The translations under genes and the position numbers were made by a program. The notes beneath the pieces are model-generated. The model made no database searches. It was not told the origin of the DNA and was given only the letters and a program-made list of their open reading frames with translations. Below, one piece after another: positions 1-5,760 of a stretch of 5,959 bases of DNA. Positions within the stretch are counted from its first letter, which is position 1. The number at the start of each line of letters is the position of its first letter. The stretch comes from an uncultured beta proteobacterium (GTDB lineage Bacteria; Pseudomonadota; Gammaproteobacteria; Burkholderiales; Rhodocyclaceae). Where the stretch lies: the NCBI GenBank assembly GCA_903933395.1, contig CAIZKA010000314.1, forward strand, positions 1 to 5,959. Reading direction: 5' to 3'.

Positions 1-1
1 C

Positions 2-460
2 AACAACCGCCACCAGACCGGCGCGCTGGAGCGCATCTTCGAAGCCGGCTACCGCGAATTCACCAAGCTGCGCGGACAGAAGATCATCGATCCCACCGCC
101 GTGATCGACGGCGCGCGGCGCGCGATGCGCGCCACCTACCAGCGCGAGATCGACGACCTCGAAGCGCACCAGGCCTTCCTCGCCTCGGTCGGCTCCGTTT
201 CACCCTACGTCGGCCTGTTCGGCACGGTGTGGGGCATCATGCACGCCTTCCGCGGGCTGGCCAACATGAGCACGGCAACGCTGTCGGCCGTGGCGCCCGG
301 CATTGCCGAAGCGCTGGTGGCCACCGCCATCGGCCTGTTCGCGGCGATTCCGGCGGTGATCGCCTACAACCGCTTCGCCCACGACGTCGATCGCGTCGCG
401 GTGCGCTTCGAGAGCTTCATGGAAGAGTTCTCCAACATCCTGCAACGGCAGACCCGCTGA
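2..460 (+). CDS. tolQ: TolQ, proton-channel subunit of the Tol-Pal motor (5' end outside window)
   Basis: TolQ is the polytopic inner-membrane subunit that, with TolR, uses the proton motive force to energise TolA. The frame is open from base 2, giving 152 C-terminal residues against about 230 for the whole E. coli protein, so the start and first membrane helix lie off the left edge. The GTG at 101 is internal, because homologous sequence continues upstream of it (a helical stretch around ALERIFEAGYREF). Family signatures are clear: SPYVGLFGTVWGIMHAF at the second membrane segment, then VAPGIAEALVATAIGLFAAIPAVIAYNR at the third (given here as APGIAEALVATAIG and AIPAVIAYNR), followed by a cytoplasmic helical tail. 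MotA/ExbB relatives share these segments, but GLFGTVWGIMHAF and the downstream tolR, tolA, tolB and pal genes favour TolQ over ExbB. It ends in TGA one base before the next gene. Confidence 0.97.
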   Translation, partial: NNRHQTGALERIFEAGYREFTKLRGQKIIDPTAVIDGARRAMRATYQREIDDLEAHQAFLASVGSVSPYVGLFGTVWGIMHAFRGLANMSTATLSAVAPGIAEALVATAIGLFAAIPAVIAYNRFAHDVDRVAVRFESFMEEFSNILQRQTR

Positions 461-461
461 C

Positions 462-1229
462 ATGGCAGCCAAACATGCTCCGGTGCAGATGCTCTGGGTC
501 GGCGGGCCGCTTTCGGCGCTGGAGCGTCTGGCGCTGACTTCGTGGCTGGAGAACGGCCACGAGGTTCACCTGTACAGCTATGGCAAACCGGCGAACACGC
601 CCAAGGGACTGCGCATTTGCGACGCCCGGGAAATCCTTCCGGCGCAGGCGGACACCCAGAGTTCGGCAGGCGGCCAGGCGCCGGTGCGCTTTTGCGACAT
701 GTTCAGCTACGCCTTGCTGCACAAGCTCGGCGGCATCTGGGTGGACATCGGGGTGGTATGCCTCAAGCCACTCGATTTTGCCGCCGGGATGGATTATTTC
801 TTTGCTTCCGAGATGCTTCCGGCCCAGGCCGGCGACGAGGGCAAGATGCGCATCCGCGCCTCCGGCTGCGTGATGAAAGCGCCAGCCGGCAGCCCGCTGG
901 CGCAGGAATGCCTCGACCTGGCCCGCAGTTCCGCCGGTGCCGGCAATGCGGCAATGACGGGGCCCCTGCAGTTGCACGGTGCGATCGAGAAGTACAACAT
1001 GACCACGGCGCTGCTGAATCCGAACCTGTTTTGCCCGGTGCCGTTCTGGAACATGACCGCACTGATCAGCGGCCTCACGGTGCTGCCGCCGGAGAGCTAC
1101 GGGGTTCATCTGTGGAACCAGAGCTGGCGGCGGAATTTCTTCGACAAGAACGCCAGCTACGACTCGTTGTCGCTGGTCGAGCGGCTGAAAGCCCACTACC
1201 TCGGACGCAAGGACGCTCCCCGTGCGTAA
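462..1229 (+). CDS. Glycosyltransferase-like protein (DXD/Gly_transf_sug type) inserted between tolQ and tolR
   Basis: 255 residues with no signal peptide or membrane segment, so probably cytoplasmic. The layout matches bacterial DXD-type sugar transferases (GT32/capsular-polysaccharide-synthesis-like). LWVGGPLSALERL at 11-23 resembles the nucleotide-sugar fold start. CDMFSYALLHKLGGIWVD at 78-95 is the block that normally carries the DXD motif. CLKPLDF is at 100-106, a TGP at 166-168, and HLWNQSWRR at 216-224 near the C-terminus. The metal-binding motif reads D95-I96-G97 instead of D-x-D, and S82 replaces the arginine I expect in the usual SDxFRY block, so activity is uncertain. Donor and acceptor sugars cannot be read from the sequence. 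ATG 462 lies one base after the tolQ stop with no good Shine-Dalgarno, implying translational coupling. Its last 8 bases overlap tolR. A lipopolysaccharide or envelope-glycan role is inference from the neighbours only. Confidence 0.82.
   Translation: MAAKHAPVQMLWVGGPLSALERLALTSWLENGHEVHLYSYGKPANTPKGLRICDAREILPAQADTQSSAGGQAPVRFCDMFSYALLHKLGGIWVDIGVVCLKPLDFAAGMDYFFASEMLPAQAGDEGKMRIRASGCVMKAPAGSPLAQECLDLARSSAGAGNAAMTGPLQLHGAIEKYNMTTALLNPNLFCPVPFWNMTALISGLTVLPPESYGVHLWNQSWRRNFFDKNASYDSLSLVERLKAHYLGRKDAPRA
1209..1213 (+). promoter_or_regulatory. Shine-Dalgarno AAGGA for tolR
   Basis: AAGGA lies 8 bases before the GTG at 1222, inside the 3' end of the glycosyltransferase-like gene. This spacing is near ideal and decides the tolR start in favour of GTG 1222 over the ATG at 1240. 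Confidence 0.7.
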
Positions 1230-1641
1230 GCGCCGGCTCATGAATGAAATCAACGTCGTGCCGTATATCGACGTGATGCTGGTGCTGCTGGTCATCTTCA
1301 TGGTCACGGCGCCGATGATCCAGCCCGGCAGCGTCGACCTGCCGACCGTGGGCAAGAGCAGCCTGCCGCCGGTGGCGCCGCTGGAAGTCATCATCAAGGC
1401 CGACAGTTCGCTGGCCCTGCGCGACCGCGCCAAGGGAAGTGCGGAACAGGCGGTAACGCAGGCCGACCTCGCCGCACGCATCAAGCAGGCGCAGGCGGCC
1501 AACCCGCAACAGGCGGTGCTGATCGCCGGCGACAAGAGCGTCAGGTACGAAGTGGTGCTGGGCGTGATGGATGAACTGCAGCGCCAGCAGGTCGCCAGGA
1601 TCGGGCTTCTGGTGCAACCGGTAACGTCTGCCAGCAAGTGA
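1222..1641 (+). CDS. tolR: TolR, inner-membrane motor subunit of Tol-Pal
   Basis: TolR (ExbD/TolR family) has one membrane helix and a periplasmic domain, and works with TolQ in proton-driven energisation of TolA. The 139 residues match the usual length (142 in E. coli). MNEINVVPYIDVMLVLLVIF at 7-26 is the family's N-terminal signature; D17 is the membrane aspartate expected to carry protons. PMIQPGSVDLP follows, then the periplasmic domain ending around DELQRQQVARIGLLVQP. GTG 1222 is chosen because AAGGA sits 8 bases upstream and because it supplies the basic MRKRR tail before the helix; ATG 1240 would begin at MNEIN with no such tail. The N-terminal tail is only six residues, shorter than I recall for many relatives. 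The gene overlaps the preceding one by 8 bases and tolA by 4 (GTGA). Confidence 0.95.
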   Translation: MRKRRLMNEINVVPYIDVMLVLLVIFMVTAPMIQPGSVDLPTVGKSSLPPVAPLEVIIKADSSLALRDRAKGSAEQAVTQADLAARIKQAQAANPQQAVLIAGDKSVRYEVVLGVMDELQRQQVARIGLLVQPVTSASK

Positions 1642-2402
1642 GTACCGATTCACCCATCCTGCCGCCGGCGAACATGGCCGGCAAGCGCGTGTCCATCGCC
1701 CTGGCGATTACGGTGCACCTTCTCCTGGCCGGTTTCCTGTTTTACGGCGTGCGCTGGCAGACCAAGGCCCCCGACGTGGTCGAGGTCGAACTGGTGCGCG
1801 CCGTTGCCGAACCCGCCCCTGTTGCCCCGCCCGTCGCCGTGCCGCCGGCGCCGACTCCCGAGCCCCCTGCACCCGTGCCGAAAGTGGAACCCAAACCGGC
1901 GCCCCCGCCGCCAAAACCGGACATCGCCGTCAAGGAAAAGGGAAAACCCAAGCCGGAACCCAAACCTGTGCCGCCGCCCAAGTCCGAACCCAAGCCGCGG
2001 GTCGATCCCTTTCAGGAACAGCTCAGGCGCGAGACCGAGGAACTGACGCAACGCAAGCAGGCCGACAGCGCCGCGCAGGAACTCACCCAGCTTAAGGCGG
2101 CGCAAGCCGCCGCCACGCGCAACAAGGCGATCGCCGACTACCTCGCCCGCATCCGCGGCAAGATCCGCGGCAACATCGTCGTGCCGCCCGAGATCAAGGG
2201 TAATCCCGAGGCGGTGTTCGACGTCACGCAATTGCCCAGCGGCGAGATCGTCACCGTGCGCCTCAAGCGTTCATCCGGCCATGCGGCGCTCGATGCCGCC
2301 ATCGAGCGCGCCATCCTCAAGTCCAACCCGCTGCCCAAACCGGAGCAGGCCGATTTATTCTCCCGTTCGCTCGAACTGCGCTTCCGGCCGCTTGATGAGT
2401 AG
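1638..2402 (+). CDS. tolA: TolA, periplasm-spanning linker of Tol-Pal (short, proline-rich form)
   Basis: TolA is anchored in the inner membrane by one helix, is energised by TolQR, and reaches TolB and Pal near the outer membrane. The 254 residues show a single membrane helix at about 18-38, including H27, which fits the conserved TolA/TonB helix histidine. The residue four before it, serine in E. coli TolA as I recall, is Ala23 here. A proline/lysine/glutamate-rich linker with EPKP and KPEPKP repeats covers about 57-122. A short charged, probably coiled stretch rich in E, Q, R and A covers about 124-160. The C-terminal domain with PSGEIVTVRLKRSSGHAALD and ILKSNPLPKP is the TonB/TolA-type fold. 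E. coli TolA is 421 residues with a long alanine/lysine helix, so this one is compact and TonB-like in build. The GTG start overlaps the tolR stop by 4 bases. TonB is the alternative call, excluded by context. Confidence 0.95.
   Translation: MSTDSPILPPANMAGKRVSIALAITVHLLLAGFLFYGVRWQTKAPDVVEVELVRAVAEPAPVAPPVAVPPAPTPEPPAPVPKVEPKPAPPPPKPDIAVKEKGKPKPEPKPVPPPKSEPKPRVDPFQEQLRRETEELTQRKQADSAAQELTQLKAAQAAATRNKAIADYLARIRGKIRGNIVVPPEIKGNPEAVFDVTQLPSGEIVTVRLKRSSGHAALDAAIERAILKSNPLPKPEQADLFSRSLELRFRPLDE
1885..1998 (+). repeat. Degenerate EPKP-coding repeats in the tolA linker
   Basis: The proline-rich linker is built from imperfect copies of a unit coding for E-P-K-P, seen around 1887, 1957 and 1987 as gaacccaa followed by accgg, acctg or gccgc. 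Such low-complexity linkers commonly change length by slippage. The copies are diverged, so this is not a recent array. Confidence 0.55.
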
Positions 2403-2423
2403 TAACTCGCCCGTGTAGAGGAT

Positions 2424-2448
2424 TTCCGGGCCTGTTCCGGGTCCGGAA
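2424..2448 (+). repeat. TTCCGGG direct repeat with inverted CCGGAA
   Basis: TTCCGGG occurs at 2424-2430 and again at 2435-2441, 11 bases apart, which is about one helical turn. CCGGAA at 2443-2448 is the exact inverted partner of TTCCGG, so either copy could pair with it (loop of 2 or 13 bases). No T-run follows, so it does not look like an intrinsic terminator. It lies just upstream of the candidate tolB promoter and could be an operator or a chance arrangement in GC-rich DNA. Confidence 0.4.
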
Positions 2449-2478
2449 TGCCGTGGTCGAGGCGGTATAATCGCCGCG
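2442..2478 (+). promoter_or_regulatory. Candidate promoter for tolB-pal-cpoB-queE
   Basis: A perfect TATAAT lies at 2466-2471, rare in such GC-rich DNA, flanked by an inverted repeat GGCG (2461-2464) and CGCC (2472-2475). The -35 region is poor: TCCGGA or CCGGAA at 17-18 base spacing matches TTGACA at only two positions, so an activator or another sigma preference might be needed. The box ends 7 bases before the tolB ATG, so transcription would begin at or next to the start codon and give a leaderless mRNA. E. coli also has an internal promoter ahead of tolB, which makes one here plausible. Confidence 0.5.
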
Positions 2479-3747
2479 ATGCGATTCCAACGTCTTTTTC
2501 TCGCCTGCGCCGCCGCCCTGGCCCTCTGTTCTGTCGCCCGCGCCCAACTCACGGTGGAAATTACCGGCGCCGGCGCCAACCGCCTGCCTGTCGCCATCGC
2601 CGACTTCACCGGAGAGCGCATCGTCGCCCAGGCCCTGACCTCGGTGGTGCGCGCCGACCTCGAACGCAGCGGCCTGTTCCGCCTGGTCGATGGCGGCAGC
2701 CCATTGAGCGACAGCGCCACGCCGCCGTATGAAGACCTCAAGGCCCGCGGTGCCGATGTCGTTGCCGGCGGCAGCGTGGCGACGGCCGCCGACGGCCGCC
2801 ACGAAACCCGGGTGCGCCTGTCCGACGTACAAAAGCAGGCCATGCTGGGCAACCCGGCCTACCTGCACAGCGGCGCCCAGCTGCGCGCGACCGCCCACCG
2901 CATCGCCGATTTCATCTACGAGAAGCTCACCGGAGAGCCCGGCGTGTTCTCCACGCGCATCGCCTATGTAGTGAAGAGCACCGGCCGCTTCGAGCTGAAG
3001 ATCGCCGACGCCGACGGCAGCAACGACCAGGCGGCACTGGCCTCGCGCGAGCCGATCATCTCGCCGGCGTGGTCGCCGGACGGCACCAAGCTGGCCTATG
3101 TCTCCTTCGAAGCCAAGAAGCCGGTGGTCTATGTACATGACCTGGCCAGCGGCCGGCGCCATGTCGCCGCCAACTTCAAGGGCTCGAATTCGGCGCCGGC
3201 CTGGTCGCCTGACGGCAAGCAGCTGGCCGTGGTGCTGACCAAGGACGGATCGTCGCAACTGTATGTAGTCAACGCCGACGGCAGCGGCGTGACGCGCATA
3301 GCGACATCCTCCGGCATCGACACCGAACCGCGCTGGGCGCCCGACGGCCAGTTCATCTACTTCACGTCGGATCGCGGCGGCAGTCCCCAGATCTACCGCA
3401 CCGCCAGGAGCGGCGGCAACACGGAACGCGTCACCTTCGAGGGCAGCTACAACGTCACGCCACGCCTCTCGCCGGATGGCAAGAGCATGGCCTACATCAC
3501 CAGGAACGGCGGCCGCTTCCAGCTGGCGCTGATGGACCTGGCGAGCAAGCAGACGCAGATTCTCACCGACTCGGCCAAGGACGAATCGCCCAGCTTCGCC
3601 CCCAACGGCCGCATGATCCTCTATGCCACCGAGATCGGCGGGCGCGGCGTGCTCGCTGCCGTTTCCAGCGATGGCCGGGTCAAGCAAAAACTCTCCGTGC
3701 AGGCCGCCGACGTGCGGGAACCTGCCTGGGGTCCGCTGGTCCGATAA
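2479..3747 (+). CDS. tolB: TolB, periplasmic beta-propeller of Tol-Pal
   Basis: TolB is a soluble periplasmic protein that binds Pal, and in turn TolA, during outer-membrane constriction. The 422 residues fit the family (430 in E. coli). A Sec signal peptide covers 1-22, with a basic start, a hydrophobic core rich in A and L, and a predicted cut after ARA22. The N-terminal domain with LPVAIADF and VVRADLERSGLFRLVD follows to about residue 150. A C-terminal propeller then shows five PD40-type blades: PAWSPDGTKLAYVS, PAWSPDGKQLAVVL, PRWAPDGQFIYFTS, PRLSPDGKSMAYIT and PSFAPNGRMILYAT. A closing EPAWGPL ends the protein. ATG 2479 is needed for the signal peptide, yet no Shine-Dalgarno sits at normal distance (nearest GAGG is 16 bases away). 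This agrees with leaderless initiation from the TATAAT box just upstream. It is separated from tolA by 76 bases, the largest gap in the operon. Confidence 0.97.
   Translation: MRFQRLFLACAAALALCSVARAQLTVEITGAGANRLPVAIADFTGERIVAQALTSVVRADLERSGLFRLVDGGSPLSDSATPPYEDLKARGADVVAGGSVATAADGRHETRVRLSDVQKQAMLGNPAYLHSGAQLRATAHRIADFIYEKLTGEPGVFSTRIAYVVKSTGRFELKIADADGSNDQAALASREPIISPAWSPDGTKLAYVSFEAKKPVVYVHDLASGRRHVAANFKGSNSAPAWSPDGKQLAVVLTKDGSSQLYVVNADGSGVTRIATSSGIDTEPRWAPDGQFIYFTSDRGGSPQIYRTARSGGNTERVTFEGSYNVTPRLSPDGKSMAYITRNGGRFQLALMDLASKQTQILTDSAKDESPSFAPNGRMILYATEIGGRGVLAAVSSDGRVKQKLSVQAADVREPAWGPLVR
2781..2800 (+). repeat. 10-bp perfect tandem duplication inside tolB
   Basis: GACGGCCGCC occurs twice in tandem, coding part of ATAADGRH in the TolB N-terminal domain. 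The unit is not a multiple of three, so loss or gain of a copy would shift the frame. Here the frame is intact. It may be only GC-rich chance. Confidence 0.5.
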
Positions 3748-3768
3748 GGTATCGCCACCGAATTTCTC

Positions 3769-3773
3769 AAGGA
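3769..3773 (+). promoter_or_regulatory. Shine-Dalgarno AAGGA for pal
   Basis: AAGGA is 8 bases before ATG 3782 in the 34-base gap after tolB. It fixes the pal start, which also gives a proper lipoprotein signal. The strong site suits the high copy number of Pal. Confidence 0.75.
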
Positions 3774-3781
3774 ATCCCACC

Positions 3782-4324
3782 ATGCGCGCACTCATCAGCC
3801 TTTCCGTCGCCACCTTGTTGCTTGCCGCCTGCGGTTCGCAGCCGCCGGCCCCCGAGCAGAATCCTGCGGGCGTTGAATCGCGCACGCCCGGCGCCGTCAA
3901 GGTCGATACCCCGCCGGTAGTCCAGGTCAAGCCCGAACAGATAGACCCCAACAGCAACGCCGCGCTGAGGGATCCGAAGAGCCCGCTGTCGAAGCGCAGC
4001 ATCTACTTCGACTACGACAGCTACGTCGTCAAGGACGAGTTCCAGACACTGCTGGCCGCACACGGCAAGTTTCTGGCGGCCAATCCGAAAATGAAAATGC
4101 TGATTCAGGGCAATGCCGATGAACGCGGCAGCCGCGAGTACAACCTGGCCCTGGGCCAGAAGCGCGCCGAAGCGGTACGCAAGACCCTGACACTGCTCGG
4201 CGCCCGGGAAGATCAGCTCGAAGCCGTGAGTCTCGGCGAGGAAAAGCCAGCCTGCACTGCATCCAGCGAAGAGTGCTGGGGCAAGAACCGCCGCGGCGAC
4301 ATGCTCTACTCGGGTGAGTTTTGA
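3782..4324 (+). CDS. pal: Pal, peptidoglycan-associated outer-membrane lipoprotein
   Basis: Pal is a lipoprotein of the outer membrane whose OmpA-like domain binds peptidoglycan and which exchanges partners with TolB. The 180 residues start at ATG 3782; the same frame is open further upstream inside tolB, but only this start gives the lipoprotein signal and has AAGGA in front. The signal is MRALISLSVATLLLAAC, with lipobox L14-A15-A16-C17; G18 and S19 follow, so no Asp retention signal at +2. A proline-rich tether runs to about residue 65. The OmpA-like domain begins near SIYFDYDSYVVKDEF and holds IQGNADERGSREYNLALGQK, AEAVRKTLTLLG, VSLGEEKP and NRRGDMLY, the expected peptidoglycan-binding residues. 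C158 and C165 form a close pair that could make a periplasmic disulfide; E. coli Pal lacks this pair as I recall. The stop overlaps the next start by 4 bases. Confidence 0.97.
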   Translation: MRALISLSVATLLLAACGSQPPAPEQNPAGVESRTPGAVKVDTPPVVQVKPEQIDPNSNAALRDPKSPLSKRSIYFDYDSYVVKDEFQTLLAAHGKFLAANPKMKMLIQGNADERGSREYNLALGQKRAEAVRKTLTLLGAREDQLEAVSLGEEKPACTASSEECWGKNRRGDMLYSGEF

Positions 4325-5076
4325 AGCTGCGTGAATGGCTGCGGGCGCTGCTGACGGCGCTGCTGCTGACCGCGGCACTGACGTCGCCCACCCGGGCAGC
4401 CATATTCGACGACGACGAGGCCCGCCAGCGCATCGAGGTGCTCAAAGGCGAGTTTGCTGAACTTGCCAAACGCGCCGACACCATCAATCGCAACCAGATC
4501 GACTTCGCCAACCAGGTCGAGGCGATCAAGGCCGACATCGCCAAACTGCGCGGCCAGATCGAAGTCCTTGGCTACGAACTTGAAGCGGCACAGAAGCGGC
4601 AGAAGGATTTTTATGTCGATCTGGATGGTCGCCTGCGCAAGCTGGAGGCGCCCCCGGTCGAAGCCAAGGTCGAAGCCAAGCCGGAAACCCCGAAAATCGA
4701 TCCTGCGCAGGAAACCCGCGACTACGAAGCGGCGCTGGCCGAGCTTAAGGCCTCCAAATTCAGGGAGGCGGCCTCATCCTTCCTCGCCTTCATCAAGGCG
4801 TACCCGAACAGCAGCCTCACCGCCTCGGCCCACTACTGGGGTGCTTACGCCCACGCCCAGGCCAAGGACCACGCCGGCGCTGCCGACCTGTTCGGCAAGT
4901 TCGCCGCAGGCTGGCCCAATGACGAACGCGCACCCGCGGCTCTGGAAAGCCGCGTCGCCAGCCTCGATGCAATCAAGGACTGGAAGGGCGCCCGGGCCAC
5001 TCTGGAACTGCTGGCCGAAAAGTACCCCAACAGCGAAGCCGGCAAGAAGGCCAAGCTCAGGCTGAAGAAGAAGTAG
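4321..5076 (+). CDS. cpoB: CpoB (YbgF), periplasmic Tol-associated division coordinator
   Basis: CpoB binds TolA and, in E. coli, coordinates PBP1B peptidoglycan synthesis with Tol-Pal driven constriction. The 251 residues show a Sec signal peptide at 1-26/27 (basic start, L/A-rich core, TRAA cut region). A coiled coil at about 30-110, with heptad-like KGEFAELAKRADTINR and KADIAKLRGQIEVLGYELEA, is the trimerisation region. A VEAKVEAK linker at 113-120 follows. Three TPR-like units come next at about 134-165 (FREAASSFLAFIKAYPNS), 170-207 (HAGAADLFGKFAAGWPND) and 208-245 (WKGARATLELLAEKYPNS). It ends in a lysine-rich tail. The start is TTG 4321, overlapping the pal stop as TTGA; no in-frame ATG lies nearby and the signal peptide needs this start. 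The Shine-Dalgarno is weak (GGTGA, 3 bases away), so translation probably depends on ribosomes finishing pal. Confidence 0.94.
   Translation: MKLREWLRALLTALLLTAALTSPTRAAIFDDDEARQRIEVLKGEFAELAKRADTINRNQIDFANQVEAIKADIAKLRGQIEVLGYELEAAQKRQKDFYVDLDGRLRKLEAPPVEAKVEAKPETPKIDPAQETRDYEAALAELKASKFREAASSFLAFIKAYPNSSLTASAHYWGAYAHAQAKDHAGAADLFGKFAAGWPNDERAPAALESRVASLDAIKDWKGARATLELLAEKYPNSEAGKKAKLRLKKK
4657..4680 (+). repeat. 12-bp tandem repeat in the cpoB linker
   Basis: GTCGAAGCCAAG occurs twice in tandem, coding VEAK-VEAK between the coiled coil and the TPR domain. The unit is in frame, so copy-number change would only lengthen or shorten the linker by four residues. Confidence 0.8.
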
Positions 5077-5756
5077 TGCCAGCGGCGGCCGACAGCGCGC
5101 TGCGCAGCCGGTTGGCAGGCACCCTGCGCGTCACCGAGATCTTCCACTCCATCCAGGGGGAATCCAGCCGCGTCGGGCTGCCCACCGTATTCGTGCGGCT
5201 CACCGGCTGCCCCTTGCGCTGCGTCTGGTGCGATACCGCCTACGCCTTCAGCGGCGGTGAAGCGCTGACGCTCGACGACATCCTGCAGCGCATCGGCGAA
5301 TTCGATTGCGACACGGTCTGCGTCACCGGCGGCGAGCCGCTGGCGCAGAAGGGCTGCCTGCCGCTGCTCGACGCGCTGTGCGACGCCGGGTATTCGGTAT
5401 CCCTGGAAACCAGCGGCGCACTCGACATCGGCGGCGTCGATCCGCGCGTCGCGCGCATCATGGACCTCAAGGCGCCCGGCTCGGGCGAATACGAACGGAA
5501 CCGCTGGGAAAATATCGACCTGCTGACCGCTCACGACGAGCTGAAGTTCGTTCTCGCCTCGCGCGAGGACTACGACTGGGCGGTATCGGCGTGTCGCCAA
5601 CGCCGACTCTTCGAGTGCTGCCCGGTGCTGTTCTCACCCGTGCAGGGCCAGCTCGATCCGGCACAGCTGGCGCAATGGATTCTCGATGACCGCCTGCCGC
5701 TGCGCTTCCAGCTGCAACTGCACAAGGTGCTCTGGGGCAACGTCCAGGGACGCTGA
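5076..5756 (+). CDS. queE: 7-carboxy-7-deazaguanine synthase (QueE), radical SAM enzyme
   Basis: QueE converts 6-carboxy-5,6,7,8-tetrahydropterin to 7-carboxy-7-deazaguanine, a step toward preQ0 and queuosine in tRNA. The 226 residues contain VTEIFHSIQGES at 19-30 (family opening), then the radical SAM cluster motif C45-PLR-C49-VW-C52 (CX3CX2C) followed by DTAYAF. VTGGEPLAQ at 83-91 binds SAM, SLETSGALDI follows, and MDLKAPGSGE and ELKFVL lie in the C-terminal half. LQLHKVLWG is near the end, as in proteobacterial QueE. GTG 5076 shares one base with the cpoB TAG, implying coupling. It adds about 17 residues before the conserved core; TTG 5112 is an in-frame alternative that trims 12 of them. 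The pal-cpoB-queE order is widespread. A queC gene often follows but is absent here. Older annotations call such genes NrdG-like activases. Confidence 0.95.
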   Translation: MPAAADSALRSRLAGTLRVTEIFHSIQGESSRVGLPTVFVRLTGCPLRCVWCDTAYAFSGGEALTLDDILQRIGEFDCDTVCVTGGEPLAQKGCLPLLDALCDAGYSVSLETSGALDIGGVDPRVARIMDLKAPGSGEYERNRWENIDLLTAHDELKFVLASREDYDWAVSACRQRRLFECCPVLFSPVQGQLDPAQLAQWILDDRLPLRFQLQLHKVLWGNVQGR

Positions 5757-5760
5757 ACCA

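Noticed and set aside
101..460. TolQ beginning at the GTG at 101
   Set aside because: The frame and TolQ-like sequence continue to the left edge, so the gene is cut by the window rather than starting here.
462..1229. Recent mobile insertion between tolQ and tolR
   Set aside because: I see no terminal inverted repeats, target duplication or transposase, and base use is not visibly different by eye from the neighbours (not computed).
417..1637. 406-residue open frame on the - strand over the glycosyltransferase-like gene and tolR
   Set aside because: It covers two recognisable + strand genes and has low-complexity Q/R/H-rich content typical of antisense frames.
2403..2478. Small gene or terminator between tolA and tolB
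   Set aside because: The 76 bases hold no reading frame with a start and ribosome site, and the TTCCGG hairpin is not followed by a T-run.
3623..3781. N-terminal extension of pal into tolB
   Set aside because: The same frame is open upstream, but only ATG 3782 yields the lipoprotein signal with LAAC and has AAGGA at the right distance.
2317..4002. 561-residue open frame on the - strand over tolB
   Set aside because: It lies antisense to tolB, whose signal peptide and propeller blades are unmistakable. Long antisense frames are common in GC-rich genes, and its G/R/A-rich translation shows no family I recognise.
4845..5600. 251-residue open frame on the - strand over cpoB and queE
   Set aside because: It runs antisense across the end of cpoB and most of queE, both with clear motifs, and shows no domain of its own.
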